Below, one piece after another: positions 10,935-23,140 of a stretch of DNA of 64,000 nt (the stretch's first letter is position 1; each line of letters starts with the position of its first letter). The DNA comes from Epiperipatus broadwayi (lineage: Eukaryota > Onychophora > Udeonychophora > Euonychophora > Peripatidae): NCBI GenBank assembly GCA_028023455.1, contig JAQFVV010012419.1, forward strand, positions 1,002,501 through 1,066,500, read 5' to 3'. The position numbers were made by a program, and so were the translations under genes. Below the pieces are notes generated by a model, which did no database searches, was not told the origin of the DNA, and saw nothing but the letters and a program-made list of their open reading frames with translations.

Positions 10935-12030
10935 CATTTTCAATCACTATCGATTCACTGCAGGATGAAGGTCTTTCCAAGTTTGATCCATTTTCACAGT
11001 TCTCTAGACTCTCTTCCCTACATCACACTAGCACACTTTATTTTATCCATCCATCTCACATGTGGTCTTTTTCTAGGTCTTTTAGAATCTCCTGGAATCC
11101 AGTTTAAAATTCCAACTGTCCATATATTATAATCTCTTCTAGCAATATGTGCAGCTTGGCTTCACTTCAGTCTTAATTCTTTCAACCTGTTTGTTCTCTC
11201 ATCCATGTATTTTGTTTTCAATCTCTGCATCTCTCCATACTTCTTTGAGTGGTCTGAAGCCTTTATATTGCTCTTTTGTTAAGTGTCCATGTCTCAGACT
11301 TATAATTAAGAACTGGTAACACATATTTATTAAAAATCTTCCTTTTTCAAACACTTAGGTATATTTCCTTTTAATATTAATTTATTTCTACCAAAAGCAC
11401 TCCAACCAAGTTTAATTTTATGATTCATTTCATCCATTATGTTTCCATCTGTGGTAACAAACTGACCAAGGTATTTGCAGTTTTTAACTTCTAATTCATC
11501 ATTATCAATCTTTATTTTCTTATGAGAAAATCCACTAAACCTTACTCTTTTTAACATTTACCTTTAATCTTACTTTCATCTGATAATTCTTGCAACATTT
11601 CTGAAGCTCTAAACCATTATTTGCAAATTGTCTGCAAAATCTAGATAACTTAAATAATCTCCTATTTACTTTTATCCCCTTAGCTTACCATATTAATCCA
11701 TAAAATACTTCTTGCAAAACTGCTGTAAAGAGTTTTAGAGATATGGAATCACTTAGTCATACACCCCATATCAACGTTAATCTTTTTAATATCATTCTGT
11801 AATCTAATTGTTGCTGTTAAATTTTTTATAAACATTCTTCAGGATATAACAGTATCCTGGATCTACACCATGATGAGACAAAGTTTTAATCACTGAAAAA
11901 ATGTTTAAATCAAATGCCTTTTCACTGTCTACAATTCAAAAGCATAATGGTAACTCATATTCATTCACTCTTTCTATAAATTCTCACAATACTTTGATAT
12001 GATCCGTAGTACTAAAACCACTATAAAAAT
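10935..12030 (-). mobile_element. RTE-clade LINE, 5'-truncated decayed copy
   Basis: The minus strand is colinear with the 3' third of the intact RTE at 37-40 kb. The frame 11330-11557 contains KYLGQFVTTDGNIMDE and [19 protein letters not shown], matching residues about 800-845 of the intact protein. GATTCACTGCAGGATGAAGG near 10954 is the reverse complement of the intact gene's last codons. Similarity extends to about 12025, equivalent to the position of [10 protein letters not shown] in the intact RT. The missing 5' part is the usual result of incomplete reverse transcription. Many stops and indels are present, so it is much older than the 37-40 kb copy. Confidence 0.85.
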
Positions 12031-12900
12031 ATAATATTTGAAGAAGTTTCTAAAGATTAAGTTCTATTTTTAATTAAAGTATAAATGAAATGGTTTTTGA
12101 TTTTTCTGGCATTTTCACTTTTAGAATTATCACTAATAAAAAAAGTGCCAGAAATACTTTTAAAAAATTACATTTCGAAAGTGCTTTAATAAACAATTTA
12201 GTACAAAACCTCTAATATAAAGTTCCTCAAACTTTTTAACATGAAGAGCCATTTTGTTTACCCCATCCTCCTCACCTCTAGGTGAAAAATATGGATTTGT
12301 GAATAGCTGTGGATAAATTTTGAACATTTATTTTAATAATAGAAGGTAATAGAATCTGTATACATCCTAACAAAAATAAACCTTCTATTAAAAATAAACA
12401 AAAAAAACAAAAAATTACTTTGAGACAGTTTTATTCACAAATTTTTAATATTTAAATATTCATCGTGTACAATAATTACTATTCTATAATAAGGCTAAAT
12501 TCAAAAAAAAATATTGAAAAGCACATTTTCCCTTTCCTAAAATCATTAAAATATTTATTTATAAATTCTAAAAAGAAAAAAAAATGTTTATGATAAAGAG
12601 TTACAAGACTGGAATCAAAGAACTGCATGTGGCTCACAAGCTTCAATTTGATGACTTCCTGCTCTAATAGATTAAAGAAAATAGTTATCAATCAAAATAT
12701 TATTTCTGATGTAAAATGGATGCTTTAATTTAATGGATTCAGATGTCTCTGGCTTCAGGGATGTTTTCAGTTTAGCCTTTGACTCGGATAAATAGAGAAT
12801 GTATATTTATAAAATATATGAATAAATCTTTCAGAAATTATATATTATTCATAACTATAAAAAAAGTTATACTCCTACAACATTTATGCTATATAGTATA
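12031..12900. other. Gene-free AT-rich stretch
   Basis: Nothing recognisable on either strand. The minus frame 12479-12691 is low-complexity and lacks splice-site borders. Confidence 0.5.
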
Positions 12901-12904
12901 AGCT

Positions 12905-13245
12905 TTATTCATCAACATATGCACAATGGTAGTGTTTATTAAATTCTTATCTAGTGCAGTCCTATCCAAATATCCCAAACTAGTCTCTAGCTTATCCCTT
13001 TCACTAATGAGAAGCTGTTTCGATTGTTTTTAACAGTAGACTCCCATCTTTAGGTATAATGCACCCCGCCTTTAGCAGTCCTTTTTTACTGTTATAATAT
13101 CACGCTAATAACCCAAATTGGAAGAACTTGTTAATTTTTTCAATCCAAGTTTATTTGCTTGAATAGTTATATAGATCTAAAAAAAGTTCAGTTTTTGTTT
13201 ATAAGGTAACCTTAGTGTTTTGAGTTAAATTCACCACTAAAGCTT
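12905..13245 (-). mobile_element. Ancient copy of the hammerhead element family
   Basis: Blocks CTTATCTAGTGC, ATCCAAATATCCCAAACTAG and TCTCTAGCTTAT, followed by TTCACTAATGAGAAG, match the order around the ribozyme in the 14-kb units with heavy divergence. AATCCAAGTT...ATAGTTATATAGATCT further right matches the 44-kb copy. The ribozyme core is no longer intact. It is the most decayed member in the window, implying long activity of the family. Confidence 0.6.
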
Positions 13246-13250
13246 ATACT

Positions 13251-14220
13251 ACACGGCATAAAAGTTAGGATTAAAAGCAGCAATATATAAACTAAGATCA
13301 CGTAATATGATTATGCAATATCTAATTTATTTTATAGCCAAATTTACTACCTGCATTGATAAGAAATATTACATTACCTTAAAATTATCATGCTTAAAGT
13401 CTTTCAGTAACTTGCACAGATATCCAAAGTTTTCATTTTGATTATTTTCATAAAGAAAAGTTGGAAAAATTCTTCTGATAATCTATAAAATACATTTGAA
13501 TTTAAACATTTTCTTTATTTTTTTACTGTTAATTGGATAATTTATAAATATAACTTTTATAGAACCAAAAAAAAAAAAAAAATCAGACGGTTGTATGTAA
13601 TGACATAAAAAGTTACGATTACTTAAAACAAAATCTTACAATAAAGTAGTGGAGAGAAACGTTACTTTTAATTGAAATATCTTTAGATATTATGTATTGC
13701 CTTAGACATATCTTTCTAATATTATAATCAAATTGTACATAGGATGGACCAAAAAAAAAAAAAAAAGGTATTTTAAAAATATCTGTATATTATATAGTAA
13801 CAAGGTTACAGAATTTGTATACTGGAATTTTTTTTTATTAAAATAGGTGAACTGCAGATTATCTTATCAAAAACCTATAATCTGTTTTGCATTTCTTTTA
13901 CTATATGGAAAGTTGTAAGAGGAAATCCAATCCATTTCAGAGTATTGCATCATTTTTTTATAGTAGGTTTTTAGTCCTCAACAACACTTCGATCACTTCA
14001 GGCAACATTCAGCTTTAATAACAATAATTTCAAATAAAAAAATAATAAGAATATCCTGAGATAAGTTATATGCATATAGTAAAATCTATTGAAATTCGTT
14101 CTCAAACAAAAAAAAAAAAAACCATTTCGAGTGTACTAGAAAATCTATACATTTTTTGATTAGAACGCATAAAAGCCTTTTTTAAATGTGTCACGAATAC
14201 TAGTTTTCCTCTCACTGCAT
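13251..14220. other. Gene-free AT-rich stretch with A-runs
   Basis: Three poly-A runs of about 14-16 bases occur near 13568, 13750 and 14108. No gene or known element was recognised around them. Confidence 0.5.
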
Positions 14221-14391
14221 TTTATATTCTTTAAACCATCAAACATCACATGATCACCATCTCTATACTAGCACATAATTTGTTGTAAACAAAGGCAAAA
14301 CTCCCCATACAGTAGTGCCACCCTGTGCCAAACAGAGTATTCAATGGATGCCAGAAGGCTTGTGCATAAAATCCCTATCTAGTGCCTACTC

Positions 14392-14450
14392 ATCCAATAT
14401 CCCCAGACTAGTTTCTGGCTTGTGGCCATCATCAGTGAGGAGTCTTGGAT
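14392..14450 (-). ncRNA. Type I hammerhead ribozyme, unit 1
   Basis: On the minus strand: AUCCAA, a 3-nt bulge side and a 6-nt strand ending CUCA; core CUGAUGA; stem II UGGC-CACAA-GCCA; GAAA; minimal stem III AC-UA-GU; cleavage C. The 3' strand of stem I (UGGGGA, UA, UUGGAU) pairs 6+6 bp with the 5' strand. The predicted cut lies between 14406 and 14405. The unit differs from unit 2 only at an unpaired stem-I base. The U-A closing pair of stem II replaces the usual G-C and may lower activity. Confidence 0.8.
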
Positions 14451-14848
14451 CTGAGAGCACTGCATCTAGATCTTAGGATCTAATGCAACCCTCCAGCAGC
14501 CACCTTTTAACTCTACTTTACTACAAAACTATGAGAATGAAATTGAAAACATTATTAATATCTTCAATCTAAGCTCAATAGCTTATATAGTCATATGGGT
14601 CTGAACTCAATTCAGCACCCATACATTTTGGTGTCTTTGGCTCTTAAACAACCATAGCCACCACTATCCTATTAGGCAGGATTGGTGTTAAACCATCAAA
14701 CATCACATGATCACCATCTCTATACTAGCACATAATTTGTTGTAAACAAAGGCAAAACTCCCCATACAGTAGTGCCACCCTGTGCCAAACAGAGTAATCA
14801 ATGGATGCCAGAAGGCTTGTGCATAAAATCCCTATCTAGTGCCTACTC

Positions 14849-14907
14849 ATCCAATATCCCCAGACTAGTTTCTGGCTTGTGGCCATCATCAGTGAGGAGC
14901 CTTGGAT
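14849..14907 (-). ncRNA. Type I hammerhead ribozyme, unit 2
   Basis: Same fold as unit 1, with internal loop CGG opposite UA in stem I. The predicted cut lies between 14863 and 14862. The distance between the cuts in units 1 and 2 is 457 nt, so a transcript of the array would release a 457-nt linear RNA with ends suited to circularisation. That RNA outcome is inferred, not observed. Confidence 0.82.
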
Positions 14908-15565
14908 CTGAGAGCACTGCACCTAGATCTTAGGATCTAATGCAACCCTCCAGCAGCCACCTTTTAACTCTACTTTACTACAAAACTATGAGAATGAAAT
15001 TGAAAACATTGTTAATATCTTCAATCTAAGCTCAATAGCTTATATAGTCATATGGGTCTGAACTCAATTCAGCACCCATACATTTTGGTGTCTTTGGCTC
15101 TTAACAACCATAGCCACCACTATCCTATTAGGCAGGATTGGTGTTAAACCATCAAACATCACATGATCACCATCTCTATACTAGCACATAATTTGTTGTA
15201 AACAAAGGCAAAACTCCCCATACAGTAGTGCCACCCTGTGCCAAACAGAGTAATCAATGGATGCCAGAAGTCTTGTGCATAAAATCCCTATCTAGTGCCT
15301 ACTCATCATGTGATGTTTGATGGTTTAACACCAATCCTGCCTAATAGGATAGTGGTGGCTATGGTTGTTTAAGAGCCAAAGACACCAAAATGTATGGGTG
15401 CTGAATTGAGTTCAGACCCATATGACTATATAAGCTATTGAGCTTAGATTGAAGATATTAACAATGTTTTCAATTTCATTCTCATAGTTTTGTAGTAAAG
15501 TAGAGTTAAAAGGTGGCTGCTGGAGGGTTGCATTAGATCCTAAGATCTAGGTGCAGTGCTCTCAG

Positions 15566-15624
15566 ATCCAAGGCTCCTCACTGATGATGGCCACAAACCA
15601 GAAACTAGTCTGGGGATATTGGAT
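15566..15624 (+). ncRNA. Type I hammerhead ribozyme in the inverted unit
   Basis: Core CUGAUGA at 15581-15587, GAAA at 15601-15604, GUC at 15608-15610, predicted cut after 15610. Stem I is intact (AUCCAA/UUGGAU and UCCUCA/UGGGGA). Stem II reads UGGC-CACAA-ACCA, losing one G-C pair to C/A, so three pairs remain. Confidence 0.75.
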
Positions 15625-15738
15625 GAGTAGGCACTAGATAGGGATTTTATGCACAAGCCTTCTGGCATCCATTGATTACTCTATTTGGCACAGGGTGGCA
15701 CTACTGTATGGGGAGTTTTGCCTTTGTTTATATTCTTT

Positions 15739-18700
15739 TCTAATAAATTTCATGGTTTCACATTTTCCATTATTTCTGCATTGTAATTCTTGTATTTCAC
15801 TATTTACCTTTTTTGCAATTAAATGTCTTTTAACTACTGAGATAACTTCCAGTAAGTCGTTTCGCTGTTAGTTCAAAATCCTTTTCATATTGCATTAAGA
15901 GGTTATGATAGATGACAAAAAGTTCAGAGTATTTCTTGAAATAAAGGCTTTGTGCAGTTTAATACAATGATTAAAGCAATTGATTCAAAAGAAAATGATC
16001 CCCCAAGCAAGTGGACATATAATAATCTATTAAGCCAAACAATTTCATATAAAATTAGAAGCCAAAATAAATTTTGATTATAAAAATTTGGGTGTTTAAT
16101 AACTGAATTAGACACCAACTGGATCAAACTAATGGTGGTAAACATGATGACTGTTGCCATTGATGATGAAGATCAGTCGTAATCCTAATAATAGCACAGC
16201 CCAGATAAAATAATTATATGTTCAAAATGCAAAGAAATATTTGCGAAGAGTTAGATTCCTATTATTCGTTGAATGCATACGATTCCAGCAAATTGAATCT
16301 TCCTCTGATTTTTAAAGTATCAACTTTTACATATATCTGAGATTATTTTTTCTTTCTATATAAACGTTTTATTAATCAAGACATATTATAGCTGCCAAGT
16401 TTATCATTTGATCTATATTTACTGATTTGCTTTTCTTTACAACTACCATCTTTATCACTTATTATACAATATTCAGCCAGTCTATTTAGCATTTTTCTGA
16501 CATAACTGTCAGTTGTCCTATGGATGTGACTCCAATTCCTTGTCATCATTCCAGTCTTTATCACTTTGTAATTTATTTAGCACAGAAAAACTTATTATCT
16601 TTTGATACTATTGTTATATTTTCCTATAATTGTTTAATATAAGTTGCTTAATTACAGAAAAAAAATCAAGTGAATTTTTCTCCGTTTAACAGCCCTTTTA
16701 CTAGCTTGATAACTGAAGATAAAAAACAGTTTCAATATTTTTCTTTTATGGTACAATGGTACATTATTTTATCTTTGTTTCAGTATTCTTTAAGAACTTC
16801 CGTATTGCCTACTGTGGTCTTATTCTATTTTGGCATCTCAGATAGAAATGATGCCCATCAAAGTTAGTACCAATTAGTTTTAATCCAATTGACATTTTGG
16901 CTCACATGGGTCTCTATTATTTAAAAAAATTGGTTAAGAGTCTTTAAGTAACATAAATCCACCTACAATAATAAAAAGATATATTTGGATTGCCTTAATA
17001 TTATGAAAGTTACTAGATATTTGATGATACATCAGGCCTGAAGGCAATAAAGATCATTATAGATTTTAAAACATTTTATTTTCTATATTTGCTTTATTAA
17101 ATTTTTTATTATTCTTCATTTCTTTATAACCTTTCTTTGAAATATCTCAATTAGGTGAATATTTGCATTACTTGTTTACAAGATTTAGATGGCAGGGCTT
17201 ATGTACGAGACATTATTAGTTAAAGAACTACCTTTGAATTCTCATTAACATGATTCTATTACAGTGATAAGTTTAATATAAAAAGAATTTGATAAATGTT
17301 TTGTTATTTATCTCAATCCATCAATGATAAAAAGTCACCAATCTTAACTCAAAAAAAAATTCTCATTTTCAATAATGCTTGTCAAACACTTCCTAGAATT
17401 TTTCCATTTGTTACAATAATTCATAACACTATAATTTCTTAATTATAAACTGCCAATAAAACATTTATTCTTTTTACATTATTTGTTTCTAATAAAAACT
17501 TAAGCAAACATTGGAGCTGAAATTACATACAACTCTTCTGGTCATGCTAAGTCAAAAAGTAACCATGATTTAATCTTAATCTATCTATAATAATAATTAT
17601 TACCTTTAAAATATTGGACTTTTCATTTGTTTTGAATGAAGACTTTAAAATGACATCCTGAAGAGTGAATCCCTGCAAGAATCATGAACCCATTAAAAAA
17701 ACATTAATGATCATAAAAATAAAAATATTGATAAAATATTCAAAAAAGATGACTATTAATGGAGAAACTAACATATTCAGTATCATGTTGGTATCAAAAG
17801 AATTAATAAAAAAATACCATGTATTGTGGAGTGCTCAATCTAAATAGATATGCATGTCAACAAAATTAAATGTGTTAACATTCTTTGAAAGATTATTATA
17901 AATCAAGCTCATTATAATTCATAATATAGTTTTAAAAAAAGTTGATCAAATTCTCAAAAACAATGAAAAATTATTATCATTAGATTGTATTACCCTTTTG
18001 CTTAAATATCTAAACTTGTCTTCCCTTAAAGAACTTATCATTCATTCTAATAATAGCAAAAAATAAAACTTTAATACAAAATATGGACTGTCAAAACTGT
18101 AATAAATAATTTCCTGCAAACAAATAAAAGCTGAAAATATCAAACTTTTTCCTCTAAACTTATGATGAGTTTTGAAGTGAAAATCAAGATACTGAAAATA
18201 AGTTTCTCATTGCAAAAATTCTCTTCATCACCTTCTTTTCCCACAAACCATTACTGTTATGCAACATCTAAGTAATAATTTTAATGGAAGTGTCTTACAT
18301 GCAAATATGGAGTACCACGTCCAAACTATGAATATCTTCTAAAATCATCAGTTTCTATGAAAACAGATTATCCCAATACTCTTGTCTCCCCTTACTTCAG
18401 CATCAATGCAACACAAATATTTGATTGTAAACATCTTATTAAGTCCTTTTATGAGTAAAATAACTGCTACTAATAAATTCCAATTGTCCAACAGTAAAAC
18501 ACGATAGCAGACTATCTCTTTACACTATGAGAAAACACTAAGGTGATTTCAAAAACAATTTCAATTAGTATAGTAGAACATAAAAAAAAAAAGGTCTGCA
18601 TTTATTTATCTTCTTAATGTTTACTTCAGCATGCTCTTATCATATCTCAGAAGAAAACAGAATGAATATACAAAATGCTTAACTTCAGGCATTCTGATTT

Positions 18701-20281
18701 TAGGTATTTATCAATCAAACTCCATTTGACTTTATATGACCTACAGGAATGTTTTGTTCCTTATAATACCAAGTTGAATGCTTCTAATATAAAATTTGTT
18801 CAGTAACTAATAAAAATTTAGATCTCTACTAGATTTTATAAGTCTCAGTGTCTTACTAATTTAACTTTGAAAGACAACAGGTGTAATTTGTCTCACATTC
18901 TCGCACACTAAAAATGGTTCAATCTTGATTCCAATGTATTTCTGATATGACATTCTTTCATCCTTTGTAAATTGAAATTATTAATTCCTATCTTCTTTCT
19001 TGACAGATCATAACACATCCTTTACTAGTAAGATTACTTTTATCAATTTACTGTGCAGTTTTCTCAATAAAATTAATCCTTGCTTGATTAGAGATAATAT
19101 TCATTCTAAATTTCTTAAGTTCAACCATAATTAAAAATGTTTGATTTTCATCATCTTTTGGTAATCATGTTAATATGCAGGAACTCTTTTGTAGAACTGG
19201 TCTGTACTAAACAAAAATGAATTCAGTAATATTGCAACTAAAATTCAAACTTTATTTTTTGAAAAAAATACTCTAACTGTTTATGACATAAAAAAACTGA
19301 ATTCAGTCATTAGCCAATTTTTTATATTATTATTATTTTTTTATGATTCAACTAACAGTTGTGAATTTCTTTACACAATGTTCAAATCTTAAAAAATAAG
19401 AACTAGAGAATTCATCAAATATTTTTGTAGTATTTCAACTGTTTCCTATTTCTGCACCAACAGATCCAAATCTGTAATATTCTTATGTTGGAACTGTATT
19501 TTGTATTTGTTACATCATTTAAAAGACTTTAGAAGCACAGATTTTCAAACACTTAATATAAATGCTTGCATGATTTGGTCCAATAGTAGATTGTCAGACT
19601 CTGGAGCATAAGATCCTCATATTTTGACAATTCAATGCTTCTGACTGGCTATGGATCCATTCCCAAAGCAGTCTCTGTTTTTTGAAAAAGATGCATATGC
19701 CAAACATGTTATTGTCTCTGTGTAATAACTACAATTGATTAAAAATTCACTTGTGGAAAATGCTGCATAATCTGGTTATGGTCTCTTGATCCAAGCCAGA
19801 ATCTTATGCTTTTAAAGCATAATTATAACATTTTTGCTAATCAAAGTTCATTTACATAATTTAACTATTTGAAAATGCATAATTTCTAGTATTTGTTCAG
19901 CATGATAGACATAAGTACAGAAACTTATCCAGCTTAGTCTTTACATTTCCATTCTAATTCAGAATTCTTACTATATAATCTTTCATATATATTTCCAAAC
20001 TCATGTTGATTAATCTTAAAAGACAGAAGAATTTATTGAAAACTTAATCCATTCTGGACTCTCAAACATTGATGAATATCAGGCAAAATGTTCTGCTACA
20101 AAGACTTCTTATCAATTTCATTCCTTCAGTTAATAGTATTATTCATATTCCAACATCAGATATGGAAATTCAGTATTTTAATTATTACAAAGCCAATGTG
20201 ATATTAACTTTAAATGACACTGATAAGATGCTTACAAACCTGAAAATACAAATAACTTTCACTTGTATATATGACATTCAG
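15739..20281. other. Long gene-free AT-rich stretch
   Basis: About 4.5 kb without a recognised gene or repeat family. One minus-strand frame at 16376-16564 (62 codons, HRTTDSYVRKMLNRLAEYC near its start) has more protein-like composition and is followed by an AATAAA. It has no good acceptor and no recognised homologue. The plus frame 17665-17847 is lysine/isoleucine-rich noise. Confidence 0.5.
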
Positions 20282-20550
20282 AAGATGTAATCATTATTAA
20301 AACAGGCAAAACTCTCTATAAGTATTACCACCAATGCAAGCCAGAGTAATCAATGGATCCCAGAAGGTTTGTGCATAAAATCCCAATCTAATGCCTACTC
20401 ATCCAATATCCCCAGACTATCCATTGATTACTCTGGATTGCATTGAGTGGCAGTACATATAGAGAGTTTTGCCTGTTTTAATAACAGTTATAAGCAAGCA
20501 TAAGAAATGGTCATGATCAGATGATGTTTAGTGGCTTAAGATGTAATCAT
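20282..20550. mobile_element. Hammerhead-family foldback with ribozyme deleted, 13-bp duplication
   Basis: Flanked by AAGATGTAATCAT at 20282-20294 and 20538-20550. The left arm (GGCAAAACTCTC...GAGTAATCAATGGATCC) and right arm (ATCCATTGATTACTC...GAGAGTTTTGCC) are inverted copies. The ribozyme is cut short after ATCCAATATCCCCAGACTA and joined directly to the opposite arm. The right end keeps the family terminus (ATGATGTTTAGTGG). No coding capacity. Confidence 0.8.
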
Positions 20551-21235
20551 ATGAATAAATGTAGTGATTATTTTCTTTGATGTATATAAACAAGTGTAAT
20601 GTTTATTTAATTATTATATAAACAAATGAAGAGTTATTATTTAGTAACTATTTGACAACTACATGAACAAATTGGGAAATTTCACCATCAATTTTATTTC
20701 AAATTTCTGCTGGTAAACTTTGGTTTTATCAAGTAAACAGAATGCTACCCTTATTCTTACTTGTTTCTATTATAAGTAGGCAATTGATTCCTACATGACA
20801 ATTAAGCAATAACTGATTAATCTAAAAGTATCCTAGTGCTGAGCATCAAATATATTTATCAAGTCAAGTACATCAGATACTTTTTACAGTATCATATGCA
20901 TTGTATAAATCACAAGAAAGGCTAACATTTTTGGAATAGTGTTCCCTAATTGCTGCTACATCAACCTTAACAACTCTATAGGACAATATGAGTCAGTATC
21001 TTCATACTTAAAAATACACTTACTAAAATACATAACTCAAGGATATAACAAAGCAATGAAAAATAACACATGCAGAAAAATGTAAATATTAAAGTATTAC
21101 AAAATATCAGCTGTAGAGGCATATCACAACATTTAATCCTTAAATATAATCAAAAACTGAAATTCCTTACTAATAAATAAAGAGTCCAAATAAATACCAA
21201 CTCGTGTGAATATTTTATCAACTTGATAAAAACCA
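20551..21235. other. Gene-free stretch
   Basis: No gene, exon or repeat family recognised. The sequence leads directly into a Penelope-like remnant. Confidence 0.5.
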
Positions 21236-23140
21236 ATGTTCTGGCAAAAAAAGAACTGTATTGGAATATGGCCCAAAATTTGCATGTGAAAAAATCCTCA
21301 TTTAAAGAAAATAGTGGACTTGGAAATCAAATTCGAAAATGTATCCAATAAAGAAATTGTTTGTAAACAAATGGCCCAAACTCTACATTTGATCCCAGAC
21401 AAATTAAATAACTTATCATGGAATAAAAACATAATTAACTGCAAACAATTTATCTATGGAAATAAAATTGACTGTTTGAAGGAGGATAAAAAATAACTAC
21501 TTTGGCTGATAAACTCTGAAGAATATATACAAAAAACACTATAGATCAGAAAAGTATGTTTCAAACATATCGAATCATATAATATAAAAAACCATGAAAG
21601 ATAAGTTCATCGCTTCCATACTGGGGAACATTGCACTAATGCATATAGTGGAATTGACTATTTAAAAATGTATCCATTTGCTGCAATTTCCCATGCATGT
21701 TTTCAAACATAAAGTTGCATAAAAAAAATTACCCTCTATGTCTAATCGTACATTTTTGGGGCCTATTACTATAACTCTAATAATACCATAGCTGATTGGT
21801 TAAAATGTCATTTGGAATTCAGAAAATTCATAATTAAATCATCCCCAGAGGTTGTACAATTCATAAACAACAAACATATTAAAGAGAATTACAAATTAGC
21901 ATCTTTAGACATCATCAAACCCTATATAAGTTCAGTGCCATAAGCCACTCTATTGATATAATATAAAATCTATTACTGAAAACAGGATATAATTCTCAAA
22001 AAGGAGATTTATCATAGACATTCTTCACAAGATTGACAAAGGCAATATGGTTAAATTTAACAATAGATTCTACAATATGGACCAGTCATGGCCAATAGGT
22101 CTGCCTAAAAGTGACACAATATGAGCTTTATACTTGCCAATGTCAAAAAAAAAAAAAATTATACCTACAAACATTATGTTTACAATGTCTTAATATGTGT
22201 ACCTGAAGAAACCACTGCACAACTACGAAAATTACTAGCACAAGAAATGACCTAAACATGAAAACATTTCATGAGGCCTCAAGTTTTTGGATTTGCTAAT
22301 CCAAAGAGACAAGAGTCATCTAGATTACAAAATGATTGGGAAGCAACTCAAAATTAGAAGTGATATTCCTCTGCAGTCTCACACACCCATGACCCATAAA
22401 CTAACCAGAATCAAAGGCTTTTTAAAAAGAAATCTAAGCCTCTGTAAATATGAAGCTGCCAGGAAAACAAATATAGATACCTACATCAATGATCTATGTA
22501 GTATATGTTATAACAAAAATATCCTATTTAATGTAATTAAACAATTTTATAAAAATATAAAACAGCCTGTCCAACCCCAGAAAAAAACTAAATCATGGGC
22601 TGATCTGTGCTCGAACATTTGACAGTTTTTGAACCCCACTTAATCTTAACAGATTAATTAATAACACTAAACATAAACTGCCATTGGAAGACGTGCTGCA
22701 GATCATATAAATAAAATCCAATGCAGCAATGCTGTCTGTACAGCTATATATTGCAGAGCATCAAAAGCAAACATCGCCACAAAAATGGCTCATCACAAAT
22801 ACCTATATAAGCATGCAAAAAATAATCCCGAATATAAATCCATCTTCTGAGAACATGACCTTTGACTCAAAGAATATCAATTTAGTTTGCATGGAATAAG
22901 ATAACAGGAAGAGAAAAGTTAAGAAAGTGTGGTTTATTGCCAACCTCAATCATATCATTAACAAGAAGGAAAACAGTGTGCAACTTTTGACCAAATGATA
23001 TAGGTAAAAATCTAATTTAAATAATTATCACAATTACTCCGCAATAAATAGGGCAGCATACGTAGCCAATCAATTCTGGTGCACCATTCTGAATGCATGT
23101 GCTCAGCTGTGTCTAAAAGAAACTAATTCATACGAAAAAA
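21236..23140 (+). mobile_element. Penelope-like element remnant with RT and GIY-YIG regions
   Basis: In several plus frames, in order: LEYGPKFACEKIL near 21259 (the N-terminal 'L..GpkF' block of Penelope RTs), NYKLASLDIIKPYISSVP near 21891 (motif A region), and FLDLLIQRDKSHLDYKMIG near 22283. That last block leads to SHTPMTHKLTRIKGFLKR, matching the 'FLD....yRK.t..d.y....S.hp..hK' post-palm block. Then, near 22765, MAHHKYLYKHAKNNPEYKS followed by a stop and EHDL matches the endonuclease 'R..eH......n...sai.eH' half. Stops and frameshifts occur throughout; the RT catalytic YxDD is not visible. This is a different lineage from the inverted-repeat copy at 7.8-9.35 kb and the same lineage as 9.5-10.1 kb. 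Confidence 0.8.

Larger units (their letters stand above)
14221..15738 (-). mobile_element. Retrozyme-like array: tandem 457-bp hammerhead units plus an inverted unit, with 12-bp duplication
   Basis: Unit 1 (14233-14689) and unit 2 (14690-15145) are 457 and 456 bp and nearly identical. Unit 3 (15146 to about 15306) stops just before its ribozyme. It joins at a short CATC/CATG overlap to an inverted unit (about 15307-15726). The whole block is flanked by TTTATATTCTTT at 14221-14232 and 15727-15738, so tandem and inverted units entered together. Units 1 and 2 carry a hammerhead on the minus strand and the inverted unit has one on the plus strand. There is no protein-coding capacity. Metazoan 'retrozymes' described in other animals are small non-autonomous elements with type I hammerheads and tandem organisation, which this matches. 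Units differ by only a few substitutions, so the insertion is fairly young. Confidence 0.88.

Noticed and set aside
16376-16564. Minus-strand frame of 62 codons followed by AATAAA
   Set aside because: Protein-like composition but no recognised domain, no convincing acceptor and no neighbouring exon; not called as a gene.
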